64,000 bases of DNA from JAWXUC01 sp044432975 (GTDB lineage Bacteria > Pseudomonadota > Alphaproteobacteria > RF32 > CAG-239), in NCBI GenBank assembly GCA_044432975.1, contig JAWXUC010000005.1:62001-126000 (forward strand). Reading direction: 5' to 3'. The notes beneath the pieces were generated by a model that did no database searches, was not told where the DNA came from, and was given only the letters and a program-made list of their open reading frames with translations. A program made the translations under genes and the position numbers. The stretch's first letter is position 1, and the number at the start of each line of letters is the position of its first letter. Positions 7,383 through 15,230 of this stretch are shown in pieces.

Positions 7383-8135
7383 ATGACAAATATTTTAATT
7401 ACAGGTGCATCATCAGGTATTGGAGAAGCTTTAGCATATTATTATTCAAAATATTCTTACAATACTTTATTTTTAAGCGGCAGAAATGCAGAACGCTTAA
7501 ATGCGGTTGTTCAAAAATGCAAAGAATTTGGCGCAACTGTTGAAGGTAATGTCATTGATGTTAATTCAAAAGCAATGATGCAAGTTTGGATAGAAGAGTG
7601 TCATGCTAAAGCACCATTAAACTTGGTTATTGCAAATGCTGGAGTTTCAACCGATGATGATGAAGATGTAGATGCAATGTACAGAACTTTTGAAACCAAT
7701 GTAACTGGTGTCTTAAATACAATTTTACCAACATTAGAACTATATAAAAAAGAAACTTACAAACATCGCCAAATTGCTGTAGTTAGTTCAATCGCAGCAT
7801 ATTATCCAATGCCACAATGCCCTGCATATTCAGCTTCAAAAGCTTGTGTAAAGTCATTAACATTATCTTTTAGAGAGCGTTATAAAAAAACAGGAATAAA
7901 GTTTAATGTTATTTGCCCAGGATTTGTAAGGTCTCGCATAACAGATAAAAACACTTGTCCAATGCCATTTTTTATGGAAGCAAATGATAGTGCAAAAAAA
8001 ATAGTTAGTGGTTTGGTTAGAAACAAAAGCATAATAGCTTTTCCTTGGCAGTTGTATGGTCTTATGGGTTTAATTTCAGCTCTTCCTCATTGCGTAACAA
8101 GCTTTTTTATGGATTTATTGCCAAAGAAAAATTAA
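7383..8135 (+). CDS. Short-chain dehydrogenase/reductase
   Basis: Classical SDR of 250 residues. The cofactor motif TGASSGIG is at 7-14, NAG at 85-87, and the catalytic Ser (around 135), Tyr149 and Lys153 are in SSIAAYYPMPQCPAYSASK. The C-terminus is hydrophobic (LYGLMGLISALPHCVTSFFMDLL), which suggests peripheral membrane association as in lipid-acting SDRs. AAGGA lies ahead of the ATG. Its end meets convergent prmC with a 4-base overlap. The substrate cannot be deduced. Confidence 0.85.
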   Translation: MTNILITGASSGIGEALAYYYSKYSYNTLFLSGRNAERLNAVVQKCKEFGATVEGNVIDVNSKAMMQVWIEECHAKAPLNLVIANAGVSTDDDEDVDAMYRTFETNVTGVLNTILPTLELYKKETYKHRQIAVVSSIAAYYPMPQCPAYSASKACVKSLTLSFRERYKKTGIKFNVICPGFVRSRITDKNTCPMPFFMEANDSAKKIVSGLVRNKSIIAFPWQLYGLMGLISALPHCVTSFFMDLLPKKN

Positions 8136-8863
8136 TTGTCTATTTTAAACACCAAACAACGATTTATTCCTGATAAGTCTTTTATTGTTTTTATCAATTT
8201 ATAATCAGAAAAGATTTTGATAACATCATCATTTTGATCGTAACCAATTTCAAGATAAATTCTTCCGTTTTCATTAAGCAAATTTTTTGCAATTTTTGCA
8301 ATTTGACGATAATCCCTAAGTCCGTCTTCTCCTCCATCAAGCGCAAGCATAGGGTCATATTTCTTTACTCCAATATCAAGAGTAGGAATAACATCAGATT
8401 TTATATAAGGAGGATTTGATGTTATAATATCAAACTTTTTATTTACTTGTAGGTCAAACCAAGAAGCATTAATAAATTCAGTTCTATCAAGCAGATTTAA
8501 TTTTTGTGCATTTTGTTTGGCAATGTTTAATGCTTTTTCAGATATATCTACTCCGATTCCATTGAGATTTTTTACATCAGCTAAAATTGATAGCAAAATA
8601 CAACCACTACCTAGCCCTAAGTCTAAAATGCTTTTTGCATTTGATGTAAAAGCAAAATTTATTGCATCTTCAACAAGACATTCTGTGTCAGGTCTAGGGG
8701 TTAAAACATCTTCAGATACAATAAAGTCATGCTTATAAAAACCACGTTCTCCAATGATTTTATCAACGGGTTTTCCATTTTCTTTTTCTTTTATTAAGTT
8801 GCTTAAATTAAGGTTGTTTTTTGTTGCAAACTCTTTTAATAAATTATCTTCCAGCCTGCTCAT
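8132..8863 (-). CDS. prmC: Release factor glutamine methyltransferase
   Basis: SAM-dependent methylation of the GGQ glutamine of peptide release factors. 243 residues. The SAM-binding motif DLGLGSG is at 81-87, VDIS at 105-108 and the signature NPPY at 150-153. The N-terminal helical domain is present but shortish. It is the last gene of a minus-strand set rpoH, 61-residue protein, prmC, and overlaps the middle gene by 20 bases. prfA, a frequent neighbour, is not here. Confidence 0.92.
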   Translation of the reverse strand: MSRLEDNLLKEFATKNNLNLSNLIKEKENGKPVDKIIGERGFYKHDFIVSEDVLTPRPDTECLVEDAINFAFTSNAKSILDLGLGSGCILLSILADVKNLNGIGVDISEKALNIAKQNAQKLNLLDRTEFINASWFDLQVNKKFDIITSNPPYIKSDVIPTLDIGVKKYDPMLALDGGEDGLRDYRQIAKIAKNLLNENGRIYLEIGYDQNDDVIKIFSDYKLIKTIKDLSGINRCLVFKIDN

Positions 8864-9029
8864 CTAAATTTTTTCTATAAGTTGAGAAGCTTATTGGACA
8901 AGAGTTTTCATTGCAGAAGCTTTCAATGCGTTTTGCCATTCTATGTTTAAAATCGGCTAATTTATCATCCGTTTTGTCAGGTGTAATATCACCATCTTCA
9001 CAAGAGATGTTATCTGTAGTTTGTCCCAT
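8844..9029 (-). CDS. Small protein between rpoH and prmC (61 aa)
   Basis: No family is recognised. The ATG lies one base after the rpoH stop region with GGAAG upstream, and the 3' end overlaps prmC, a layout expected for a real, coupled gene. The protein is hydrophilic and has three cysteines, one in ISCEDG and two in SFCNENSCPISFSTYRKNLDE, spaced C-x4-C; a metal site is possible but not shown. It lacks a signal peptide. Confidence 0.6.
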   Translation of the reverse strand: MGQTTDNISCEDGDITPDKTDDKLADFKHRMAKRIESFCNENSCPISFSTYRKNLDEQAGR

Positions 9030-9030
9030 T

Positions 9031-9918
9031 TTAAGCTTCCTTTTTATTTTTGATTATTTCAGAGAGTTTCTCAAACGCTTTTTTTTCAATTTGACGCACT
9101 CTTTCTCTAGAGACATTTAATTCTGCCCCCAGTTCTTCTAATGTTGCAGGATTATCCATTAACATTCTTTTTTTTATGATGAATTGTTCTCTTTCGTTTA
9201 ATTGTTTAAGTGCAGAATAAACAAGTTTTGATTTGTTTATAGCTTCTTCTTTAGCAATAAACTTATTTTCTAAATTTGCTTTTCCATCAACTAATGTGTC
9301 CATAAGCTCCAAATCATCTTCATTACCAATTTTAGTATTAAGAGAAGTATCACCATTAATTCTGGCATTCATTTCTATAACTTCTGCTTCTGTAACATTA
9401 AGTCTGTATGCAATTTCTGCAATATCAGAATCTTCTAAAGATTTTTTGTGATAAAGCCCTAATTTAGCTTTTATTTTGTTAAGATTGTAAAATAACTTTT
9501 TATGAGCAACTTTTGTGCCGAGCTTAACTAAAGACCAAGATTTTAATACAAAATCATTTAATGATGCTTTAATCCACCACATTGCATAAGTTGAAAATCT
9601 AACAGCTTTTGACAAGTCAAAACTTTTTAATGCTTGCATAAGGCCAAGATTGGCCTCAGAAATTAGGTCAGCAATATTTAAGCCATAATGACGGTATCCA
9701 AAGGCCATTTTTGCTGCCAATCTTAAATGAGACACAACAATTTGTTGCGCTGCATTAACGTCATCGCTTTCTTTATATGAAGTTAAAAGTTCTTGCTCTT
9801 TTTCTGCTGATAAAAGTGGAATTTTTTTAATTTGCTCTAAATAAAATCCCAAACTGTTTTCTTCTACCAAAACAGGCAAATTATTTTTGCTAGAACTCAC
9901 AACTAAAGAACTGCTCAC
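9031..9918 (-). CDS. rpoH: Heat-shock sigma factor RpoH
   Basis: Sigma-32 type, 295 residues. Region 2 shows VVSHLRLAAKMAFGYRHYG, ISEANLGLMQALKSFD and FSTYAMWWIKASL; the RpoH-specific segment SWSLVKLGTKVAHKKLFYNL follows (the RpoH box region). Region 4 ends with the helix-turn-helix LNVSRERVRQIEKKAFEKL. The start is GTG with AAGGAG upstream. It heads a minus-strand operon with a small gene and prmC and has its own promoter at 9939-9967. Confidence 0.93.
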   Translation of the reverse strand: MSSSLVVSSSKNNLPVLVEENSLGFYLEQIKKIPLLSAEKEQELLTSYKESDDVNAAQQIVVSHLRLAAKMAFGYRHYGLNIADLISEANLGLMQALKSFDLSKAVRFSTYAMWWIKASLNDFVLKSWSLVKLGTKVAHKKLFYNLNKIKAKLGLYHKKSLEDSDIAEIAYRLNVTEAEVIEMNARINGDTSLNTKIGNEDDLELMDTLVDGKANLENKFIAKEEAINKSKLVYSALKQLNEREQFIIKKRMLMDNPATLEELGAELNVSRERVRQIEKKAFEKLSEIIKNKKEA

Positions 9919-9938
9919 TATTAAATCTCCTTAAATAT

Positions 9939-9967
9939 AATATAGCATTTATTTTCTTTTTTTTCAA
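9939..9967 (-). promoter_or_regulatory. rpoH promoter
   Basis: Minus-strand -35 TTGAAA (9962-9967), 17-base spacer, -10 TATATT (9939-9944). Confidence 0.65.
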
Positions 9968-10020
9968 CGAAGGAAAGACCTTTATACACTATTTTTTATT
10001 TAAAATCAAGTATTAAATTA

Positions 10021-10058
10021 AAAGACCTATATGAGCATGTGTCATATAGGTCTTTTTT
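10021..10058 (-). terminator. Terminator of the 127-aa gene
   Basis: AAAGACCTATATGA pairs with TCATATAGGTCTTT, a 14-base stem that reaches the stop codon of the upstream minus-strand gene; T-rich on both sides. Confidence 0.75.
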
Positions 10059-10440
10059 AAATAATTTGTTCAGGCAGAAGCTCTTTGATTATTGGCAGAT
10101 AAACATTGCTATATGCAGGATAAAACTTCTGAAGAGTTTCATAAGCATTTAATTGTTTATCAGGTTTTGTTAGTCGAGCGCATTCCCAGTCAATAACAGT
10201 TTCAATCAAGTCTTCTCGAGTCTTTTTTAAGCCGCTTCTCACATGATGAGCATTGTTTAGTCTGTGCCTCTCAGATATTTTTTTTAATGGTAGATGCCAA
10301 TAAAAAACATACATTAAAAGCTTGTCCAAATCATGTAGATAGCCTCTTAGATTGTTTTTGCCACAAAGTTTTTTTTGTGTTTGCAAAAAAGCAATTTTAT
10401 GCTTAAAGGTGTAAGCAATTCTTTTTAGTCTTTTTTTCAT
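10057..10440 (-). CDS. DUF5662-like protein, unknown (127 aa)
   Basis: The 127 residues show an HD-type metal-binding pattern: FKHK near the N-terminus, LHDLDK in the first third, RHRLNNAHH in the middle and DLIETVIDWECARLTKP after it. This spacing recalls DUF5662 proteins, small HD-like domains of unknown function; assignment is by motif memory only. The start MKKRLKRIAY is basic. It is a single gene with its own terminator between rpoH and rubrerythrin. Confidence 0.55.
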   Translation of the reverse strand: MKKRLKRIAYTFKHKIAFLQTQKKLCGKNNLRGYLHDLDKLLMYVFYWHLPLKKISERHRLNNAHHVRSGLKKTREDLIETVIDWECARLTKPDKQLNAYETLQKFYPAYSNVYLPIIKELLPEQII

Positions 10441-10500
10441 ATAATTTAAGTTTAATTTATTTTATAACTAAATATATTCTACTCAGTTTTTTAATGCAAC

Positions 10501-10530
10501 AAAAAAGAGCCAGAAAACCTGACTCTTTAA
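10501..10530 (-). terminator. Rubrerythrin terminator
   Basis: AAAGAGCCAG and CTGACTCTTT pair with one mismatch around a four-base loop; read on the minus strand the stem is followed by TTTTTTG. Confidence 0.75.
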
Positions 10531-10546
10531 AAAGTAATTTTTACAA

Positions 10547-11086
10547 TTAGTAATTTACTTTGTGTTCAAAGAAGTAAGAACGAGGGTGATCGCACACAGG
10601 GCAAATTTCTGGAGGTTGATTTCCTTCAAAATGGTGTCCGCAGTTACCGCATTCCCAAACAACTTTTTCTTCACGTTCAAAAACTTTTTCACCTTTAACT
10701 TTTTCAAGCAATGCTTTGTATCTTTCTTCGTGATGTTTTTCAATTTTTGCAACAGCTTCAAACAAATAAGCAATTTTATCAAAACCTTCTTCTTTTGCAT
10801 CTTTTGCCATAGTTGCATACATATCTGTCCATTCATAGTTTTCACCAGCAGCAGCATCTTCTAAGTTTGCTACAGTTGCAGGAACAGCGCCGTCATGCAA
10901 AAGTTTAAACCACATTTTAGCATGTTCTTTTTCATTATTTGCTGTTTGTTCAAAAATTTCTGCAATTTGGTTATAACCTTCTTTTTTAGCTTTAGCAGCA
11001 TAATAAGTATATTTATTACGAGCTTGCGATTCGCCAGCAAAAGCGTCCATTAAATTTTTCTCAGTCTTAGAACCTTTAAGATTCAT
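10547..11086 (-). CDS. rbr: Rubrerythrin
   Basis: Peroxide reductase of anaerobes. 179 residues: an N-terminal four-helix diiron domain with GESQARNKY, NEKEHAKMW and KIEKHHEERYKAL carrying the Glu/His ligands, and a C-terminal rubredoxin-like domain with CGNCG and CPVCDHPRSYF. This is the two-domain form that takes electrons through its own rubredoxin site. It is divergent from the flavodiiron gene and shares a promoter region with it; together they would remove peroxide and oxygen or NO. AAGGAG precedes the ATG. Confidence 0.95.
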   Translation of the reverse strand: MNLKGSKTEKNLMDAFAGESQARNKYTYYAAKAKKEGYNQIAEIFEQTANNEKEHAKMWFKLLHDGAVPATVANLEDAAAGENYEWTDMYATMAKDAKEEGFDKIAYLFEAVAKIEKHHEERYKALLEKVKGEKVFEREEKVVWECGNCGHHFEGNQPPEICPVCDHPRSYFFEHKVNY

Positions 11087-11119
11087 GTCTTTTCTCCTTG
11101 TTTGATTATTGTTGTTTAT

Positions 11120-11170
11120 ATTATAGGAATTTAAAATTAAGATTGCAAATTATTTTTTTAAAGATATATC
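11120..11170. promoter_or_regulatory. Divergent rbr/flavodiiron promoters sharing one -35 box
   Basis: TTGCAA at 11143-11148 is its own reverse complement. Leftward: TTGCAA, 17 bases, TATAAT (11120-11125 on the minus strand) for rubrerythrin. Rightward: TTGCAA, 16 bases, TATATC (11165-11170) for the flavodiiron gene. Both promoters would need the same hexamer. Confidence 0.6.
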
Positions 11171-11190
11171 TAACTCAAAGGAGAAATAAC

Positions 11191-12363
11191 ATGATTGAAA
11201 TTAAAGAAAATATATATGCAGTTGGTGTTAAAGATTGGGATATCAAAGAGTTTCACGGGTACAGTACTCCCAAAGGTGCAACTTATAATTCATATTTAAT
11301 TATGGGTGAAAAAATTGTTTTGATTGACGGTGTTAAAAAGAAATTTTCTGACGAACATATTAAAAATATTTCAGAAATTGTTGATCCATCAAAAATTGAT
11401 TATGTTATTGTAAATCACGTAGAACAAGATCATTCTGGTAATGTTCCAGAAATCATGAAGCTTGCAAAAAATGCAAAAATCATTACAAACGGTGCTGCAA
11501 AAATGGCTTTAGAAGCTCATTTTGATACAACAGGTTGGGAATATGAAATTATAAAAAGTACAGAAACTTTCAAAGCTGGTGATAAAACTTTTGCATTTTT
11601 ATGCACTCCATTATTACATTGGCCAGATTCTATGATGACATATTTGGCAGAAGATAAAGTTTTGTTCTCAAATGACGGATTCGGACAACACTTCTGTTCA
11701 GAAAAAACTTATGTTTCAGAAGAAAAATTAGAAGATGTCTTGTATGAAGCAAAAAAATATTATGCAAATATTTTATACCTATATGCCAATCAAGCAAAAA
11801 CAGCATTGAAAAACGCGGGTGATTTGGGGTTAGATATAGAAATGATAGCTTCATCTCATGGTTTAATCTGGCGTGGAAAAGAAGAAGTTTCTACAATCTT
11901 AAATTTATATAGCAAATGGGCAAGCGGTCAAGATGAAGGCAAAGCTCTTGTTGTTTTCGATTCTATGTGGGGCGCAACAGAGACTTTAGCAAATACTATT
12001 GCAGATGAGTTAAAAGCAAACAATGTAAAAACTCAAATGTTTAATTTATCAGAATACCACATATCAGAAATCATTCCAGAATTTTTAGATGCAAAATATA
12101 TTTGCATTGGCAACCCAACACTTAACAATGAGTTGTTTCCAAGAGTAGCACAATTTGTAACATATATGAAGGGCTTAAAGCCTCTTAATAAAAAGGGTTT
12201 GGCGTTTGGTTCTTATGGTTGGAAGCCAGGAGTTGTAAAACAACTTCAAGAAATCTTTGAAGGTCTAGGCTGGGAAACCGTATCTCCTTTTGAAGAAAAA
12301 TATACCCCTAAAACTGCAGATTTAGAAAGCTTAAAACAAAGAGTTCAAGAGCTTATAAAATAA
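11191..12363 (+). CDS. fprA: Flavodiiron protein (oxygen/NO reductase)
   Basis: 390 residues. The N-terminal metallo-beta-lactamase fold has the diiron ligands HVEQDH at 76-81 and later HWPDS and SSHGLIW; the C-terminal flavodoxin domain has DSMWGATETLANTIADEL for FMN binding and FGSYGWKPG. Such proteins reduce O2 to water or NO to N2O in anaerobes. ATG 11191 has GGAG upstream; the frame is open further 5' but that part has no Shine-Dalgarno sequence and covers the promoter. Divergent partner: rubrerythrin. Confidence 0.94.
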   Translation: MIEIKENIYAVGVKDWDIKEFHGYSTPKGATYNSYLIMGEKIVLIDGVKKKFSDEHIKNISEIVDPSKIDYVIVNHVEQDHSGNVPEIMKLAKNAKIITNGAAKMALEAHFDTTGWEYEIIKSTETFKAGDKTFAFLCTPLLHWPDSMMTYLAEDKVLFSNDGFGQHFCSEKTYVSEEKLEDVLYEAKKYYANILYLYANQAKTALKNAGDLGLDIEMIASSHGLIWRGKEEVSTILNLYSKWASGQDEGKALVVFDSMWGATETLANTIADELKANNVKTQMFNLSEYHISEIIPEFLDAKYICIGNPTLNNELFPRVAQFVTYMKGLKPLNKKGLAFGSYGWKPGVVKQLQEIFEGLGWETVSPFEEKYTPKTADLESLKQRVQELIK

Positions 12364-12364
12364 G

Positions 12365-12392
12365 TAGACAGATAAAAAAACTTTTTTATAAT
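12365..12392 (+). promoter_or_regulatory. sucC-like promoter, probably leaderless
   Basis: -35 TAGACA (12365-12370), 16-base spacer, -10 TATAAT (12387-12392), ending 7 bases before ATG 12400. No Shine-Dalgarno sequence fits in the gap. Confidence 0.6.
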
Positions 12393-12399
12393 AGACCTC

Positions 12400-13605
12400 A
12401 TGAATATACACGAGTATCAGGCAAAAAAACTGTTAAGCTCTTATGGAATTAATGTTCCACGAGGGATGGTGGCTTATACTCCGCTTGAAGCTAAAAGAGT
12501 TGCAAATATTGTTTCTGTCAGAGGCCCTTGGATGTTAAAATCTCAAATCCAATCAGGTAGCAGAAACCATGGCCATTTTTTAGAAAAAGATGCAGGCAAA
12601 AAAGGTGGAATTAGAAAAATAAAATCTAAAAAAGAAATTTTAGAAAATGCCAAACAAATGTTAGGCTCAACATTGGTTACATCTCAAACAGGCGCTAAAG
12701 GCAAGCTTGTTAGCAAAATTTATATAGAACATTTTGTAAAGGTTTCAAAAATTTTCTATTTTGCAGTTGCTATAGATAGAAGCTTGGCAAAATTAACCAT
12801 GCTCATAGCCCATTCTGGAGATACTCCAATTACAGAAATCTTAAAGAATGATGCAAAAAAAATTTTAAGAATACATTTAGGGTTAAAAGATGCGGTTGAT
12901 AGCGAGCAAATTTATTCTATCTTAAATTATTTAAAACTAGATGAAAAATGTTATAAAGGGTTTGAATCTTTTATAAATAATATAACTCGTTTCTTTTTAG
13001 AAAAAGATGCTTCTATGCTAGAGATAAATCCTTTAGGTCTGCAAAATAATAATAGCTTAATTGCTTTAGATGCAAAAATGTCTTTTGATGATAACGCAAT
13101 GTATCGTCAAGCAGATGTGAAAATATTGCAAGATGATTATGAAGAAGATGAACGCAGTTTAGACGCTGCCAAATATGGGTTTGGTTATGGTCAGTTTAAT
13201 GAAGGTTCTGTTGGTTGCATTGTTAACGGAGATGGACTTGCGTTAAGTGTGATGGATTTATTAAAGTCAAAGGGATATAGCGCAACATGCTTTTTGAATG
13301 TTAAAGGTGGTGTAGATAAAGATAAAATAGCCTCTGGTATAAAGGTTATTGTTACCAATCCTCGTGTTGAAGGTATTTTCATTAATATTTTGGGTGGCTT
13401 TGTTAGATGTGATTTAATCGCAGAAGGTATTGTTTCTGCTGCATCAGAAGTTGGTCTTAATGTTCCTTTAGTTGTTAGATTTGAGGGAACAAACAAAGAT
13501 GAAGCAATAGAGACATTGCGATTATCAGGTCTTCCAATAACAATTGCTAATAGTGAAGAAGATGGCGCAAGTCGTTTAATCTCAGCAATGGAGGAGATTA
13601 CTTAA
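12400..13605 (+). CDS. sucC: Succinyl-CoA ligase beta subunit homologue, divergent
   Basis: 401 residues with the SucC layout: MNIHEYQAKKLLSSYGI start, ATP-grasp domain with LEINPL, then the CoA-ligase domain with GCIVNGDGLAL and NILGGFVRCDLIAEGI. The nucleotide-binding loop is altered: where E. coli has GGRGKAGGVK, this protein has GSRNHGHF followed by an insertion, and STEGG is replaced by AHSGD. With the aberrant SucD next door the pair may not be a working succinyl-CoA synthetase. The sucD start overlaps its last base. Confidence 0.8.
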   Translation: MNIHEYQAKKLLSSYGINVPRGMVAYTPLEAKRVANIVSVRGPWMLKSQIQSGSRNHGHFLEKDAGKKGGIRKIKSKKEILENAKQMLGSTLVTSQTGAKGKLVSKIYIEHFVKVSKIFYFAVAIDRSLAKLTMLIAHSGDTPITEILKNDAKKILRIHLGLKDAVDSEQIYSILNYLKLDEKCYKGFESFINNITRFFLEKDASMLEINPLGLQNNNSLIALDAKMSFDDNAMYRQADVKILQDDYEEDERSLDAAKYGFGYGQFNEGSVGCIVNGDGLALSVMDLLKSKGYSATCFLNVKGGVDKDKIASGIKVIVTNPRVEGIFINILGGFVRCDLIAEGIVSAASEVGLNVPLVVRFEGTNKDEAIETLRLSGLPITIANSEEDGASRLISAMEEIT

Positions 13606-14471
13606 TGTCTATATTAGTAGATTCAAACACAAAAGTAATGATTCAGGGTATAACAGGTCAGCAAGCATCTTTTCACGTTAAGGCCTCTCAAGAATATGGA
13701 ACCAATATTGTCGCAGGTGTTAGTTTATCAAAAGTCGGAAAAAAACATTTGGGGGTTCCTGTTTTTAGCAGTGTTAAAGAAGCCAAAGACAAAACAGGTG
13801 CGAATGCATCTGTTTTGTATGTTCCTGCAAAATATATAAAATCTGCAATGATAGAAGCAATAGAGGCAGAAATAGATGTTGCTGTTTGCATTACAGATGG
13901 CATTCCTGTAAAAGATATGTTAGAAATAAAATCAGCATTAAAAGGTTCAAAAACCAAACTTATTGGGCCTAACACTCCTGGTTTAATTTCTCCTCAAAAC
14001 AAGGTTAGAATGGGCATTTACTCAGCTAGTATTGTAAAAAAAGGCAATGTAGGCATTGTTTCTCGTTCTTCAACTTTGACTTATGAAGCAATTTTAGAAA
14101 CTAATCGTGCAAAAATGGGTCAAAGTACCGTAATTGGTCTTGGCGATGATGTTTTGATAGGTCAAGATTTTGTGGATGTTATTAAAAGATTTCATGAAGA
14201 TAAACAAACAAAATTTATTGTTATGATTGGTCAGTTAGGTGGTTTTTTTGAAGAAGAAGGAGCCAAATATTATGCAACAATTAAAAATAAAAAACCTATA
14301 ATAGCTTATGTTGCAGGCAATACAATCCCTGAAGGATCTCAAATGGGTTATATTGGAGATTTGATTGCAGGCTCTCAAGACGTTAAAACAAAAGAAGACG
14401 TTTTGAAAAAGTCTGGCATAATTGTTGTTGAAAAAATAAATCAAATTCATCAAGAACTCTTAAAGTTATGA
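13605..14471 (+). CDS. sucD: Succinyl-CoA ligase alpha subunit homologue lacking the active-site His
   Basis: 288 residues aligned to SucD throughout: CoA-binding GITGQQASFHV at the N-terminus, GPNTPGLISP, SRSSTLTYEA and the C-terminal ligase domain. The phosphohistidine motif MGHAGAI reads MGYIGDL, with Tyr249 (codon TAT 14349-14351) at the position of E. coli His246. The nearby Glu208 of GEIGG is Gln210 (GQLGG). Both residues are needed for phosphoryl transfer in known enzymes, so this is either inactive, rewired, or a different ligase. It overlaps comF by 4 bases. Confidence 0.8.
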   Translation: MSILVDSNTKVMIQGITGQQASFHVKASQEYGTNIVAGVSLSKVGKKHLGVPVFSSVKEAKDKTGANASVLYVPAKYIKSAMIEAIEAEIDVAVCITDGIPVKDMLEIKSALKGSKTKLIGPNTPGLISPQNKVRMGIYSASIVKKGNVGIVSRSSTLTYEAILETNRAKMGQSTVIGLGDDVLIGQDFVDVIKRFHEDKQTKFIVMIGQLGGFFEEEGAKYYATIKNKKPIIAYVAGNTIPEGSQMGYIGDLIAGSQDVKTKEDVLKKSGIIVVEKINQIHQELLKL

Positions 14472-15172
14472 GTTCTCCATTAATCAACTTTTTGCTTCCA
14501 TCTCATTGCATTATTTGCAATAAAGTATTGGATTCAGATGCTCAAATTTGCCCAGATTGTTTTAATAAACTTAATTTTATATCAAAACCATATTGCAAAA
14601 AATGTGGTCATCCTTTTTTAGATGGGCAAGATGGAGAGTTTTGCGGATTCTGCATAAAAAACAAAAAAGATGTTTTAAATATTTCAAGAAGTGTTTCTGT
14701 TTATGATGAAGTCTCAAAAAAGATGATAATAGATTTTAAGTTTTTTGATAAAACTCAAAACATAAAAGTTTTTGGAAAATGGTTGAAAATTGCAGGAGCA
14801 GATATTTTCGCCAATAATATTGATGTTATAATTCCTGTGCCATTACATTTTTTCAGATTATTAAAAAGAAAATACAATCAAGCAGGTTTGTTGGCAAAAG
14901 AAATAGGCAAAATAGAAAATGTTTTAGTTGATTATACATCTTTGAAAAAAAAGAAATATACCAAACCTCAAACAAAGTTTTCATTAAAAGTAAGACAACA
15001 TAACGTTAAAAATTCTTTTATAATAAAAGATTGTCAGAACATAAAAGATAAAAAAGTTTTGTTAATAGACGATGTTATGACAACAGGTTCAACCTTAAGA
15101 GAATGCGCCAGAGTTTTATTGAAAGCAGGCGCAAAAGAAGTAAATGTATTAACACTAGCAAGAGTTTTATAA
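14468..15172 (+). CDS. comF: ComF family phosphoribosyltransferase-like protein
   Basis: 234 residues. The N-terminus has zinc-finger-like pairs CIICNK, CPDC, CKKCG and CGFC; the C-terminus has the PRPP-binding loop VLLIDDVMTTGST near residue 198. ComF proteins are linked to DNA uptake or replication-related functions but the exact reaction is unsettled. The ATGA overlap with sucD suggests co-transcription from the sucC promoter. Confidence 0.88.
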   Translation: MSSPLINFLLPSHCIICNKVLDSDAQICPDCFNKLNFISKPYCKKCGHPFLDGQDGEFCGFCIKNKKDVLNISRSVSVYDEVSKKMIIDFKFFDKTQNIKVFGKWLKIAGADIFANNIDVIIPVPLHFFRLLKRKYNQAGLLAKEIGKIENVLVDYTSLKKKKYTKPQTKFSLKVRQHNVKNSFIIKDCQNIKDKKVLLIDDVMTTGSTLRECARVLLKAGAKEVNVLTLARVL

Positions 15173-15230
15173 TCTTTATATTGAAAACTTAATTAAAAGT
15201 TGTAAATTATAATAATTAATGGAGAATAGT

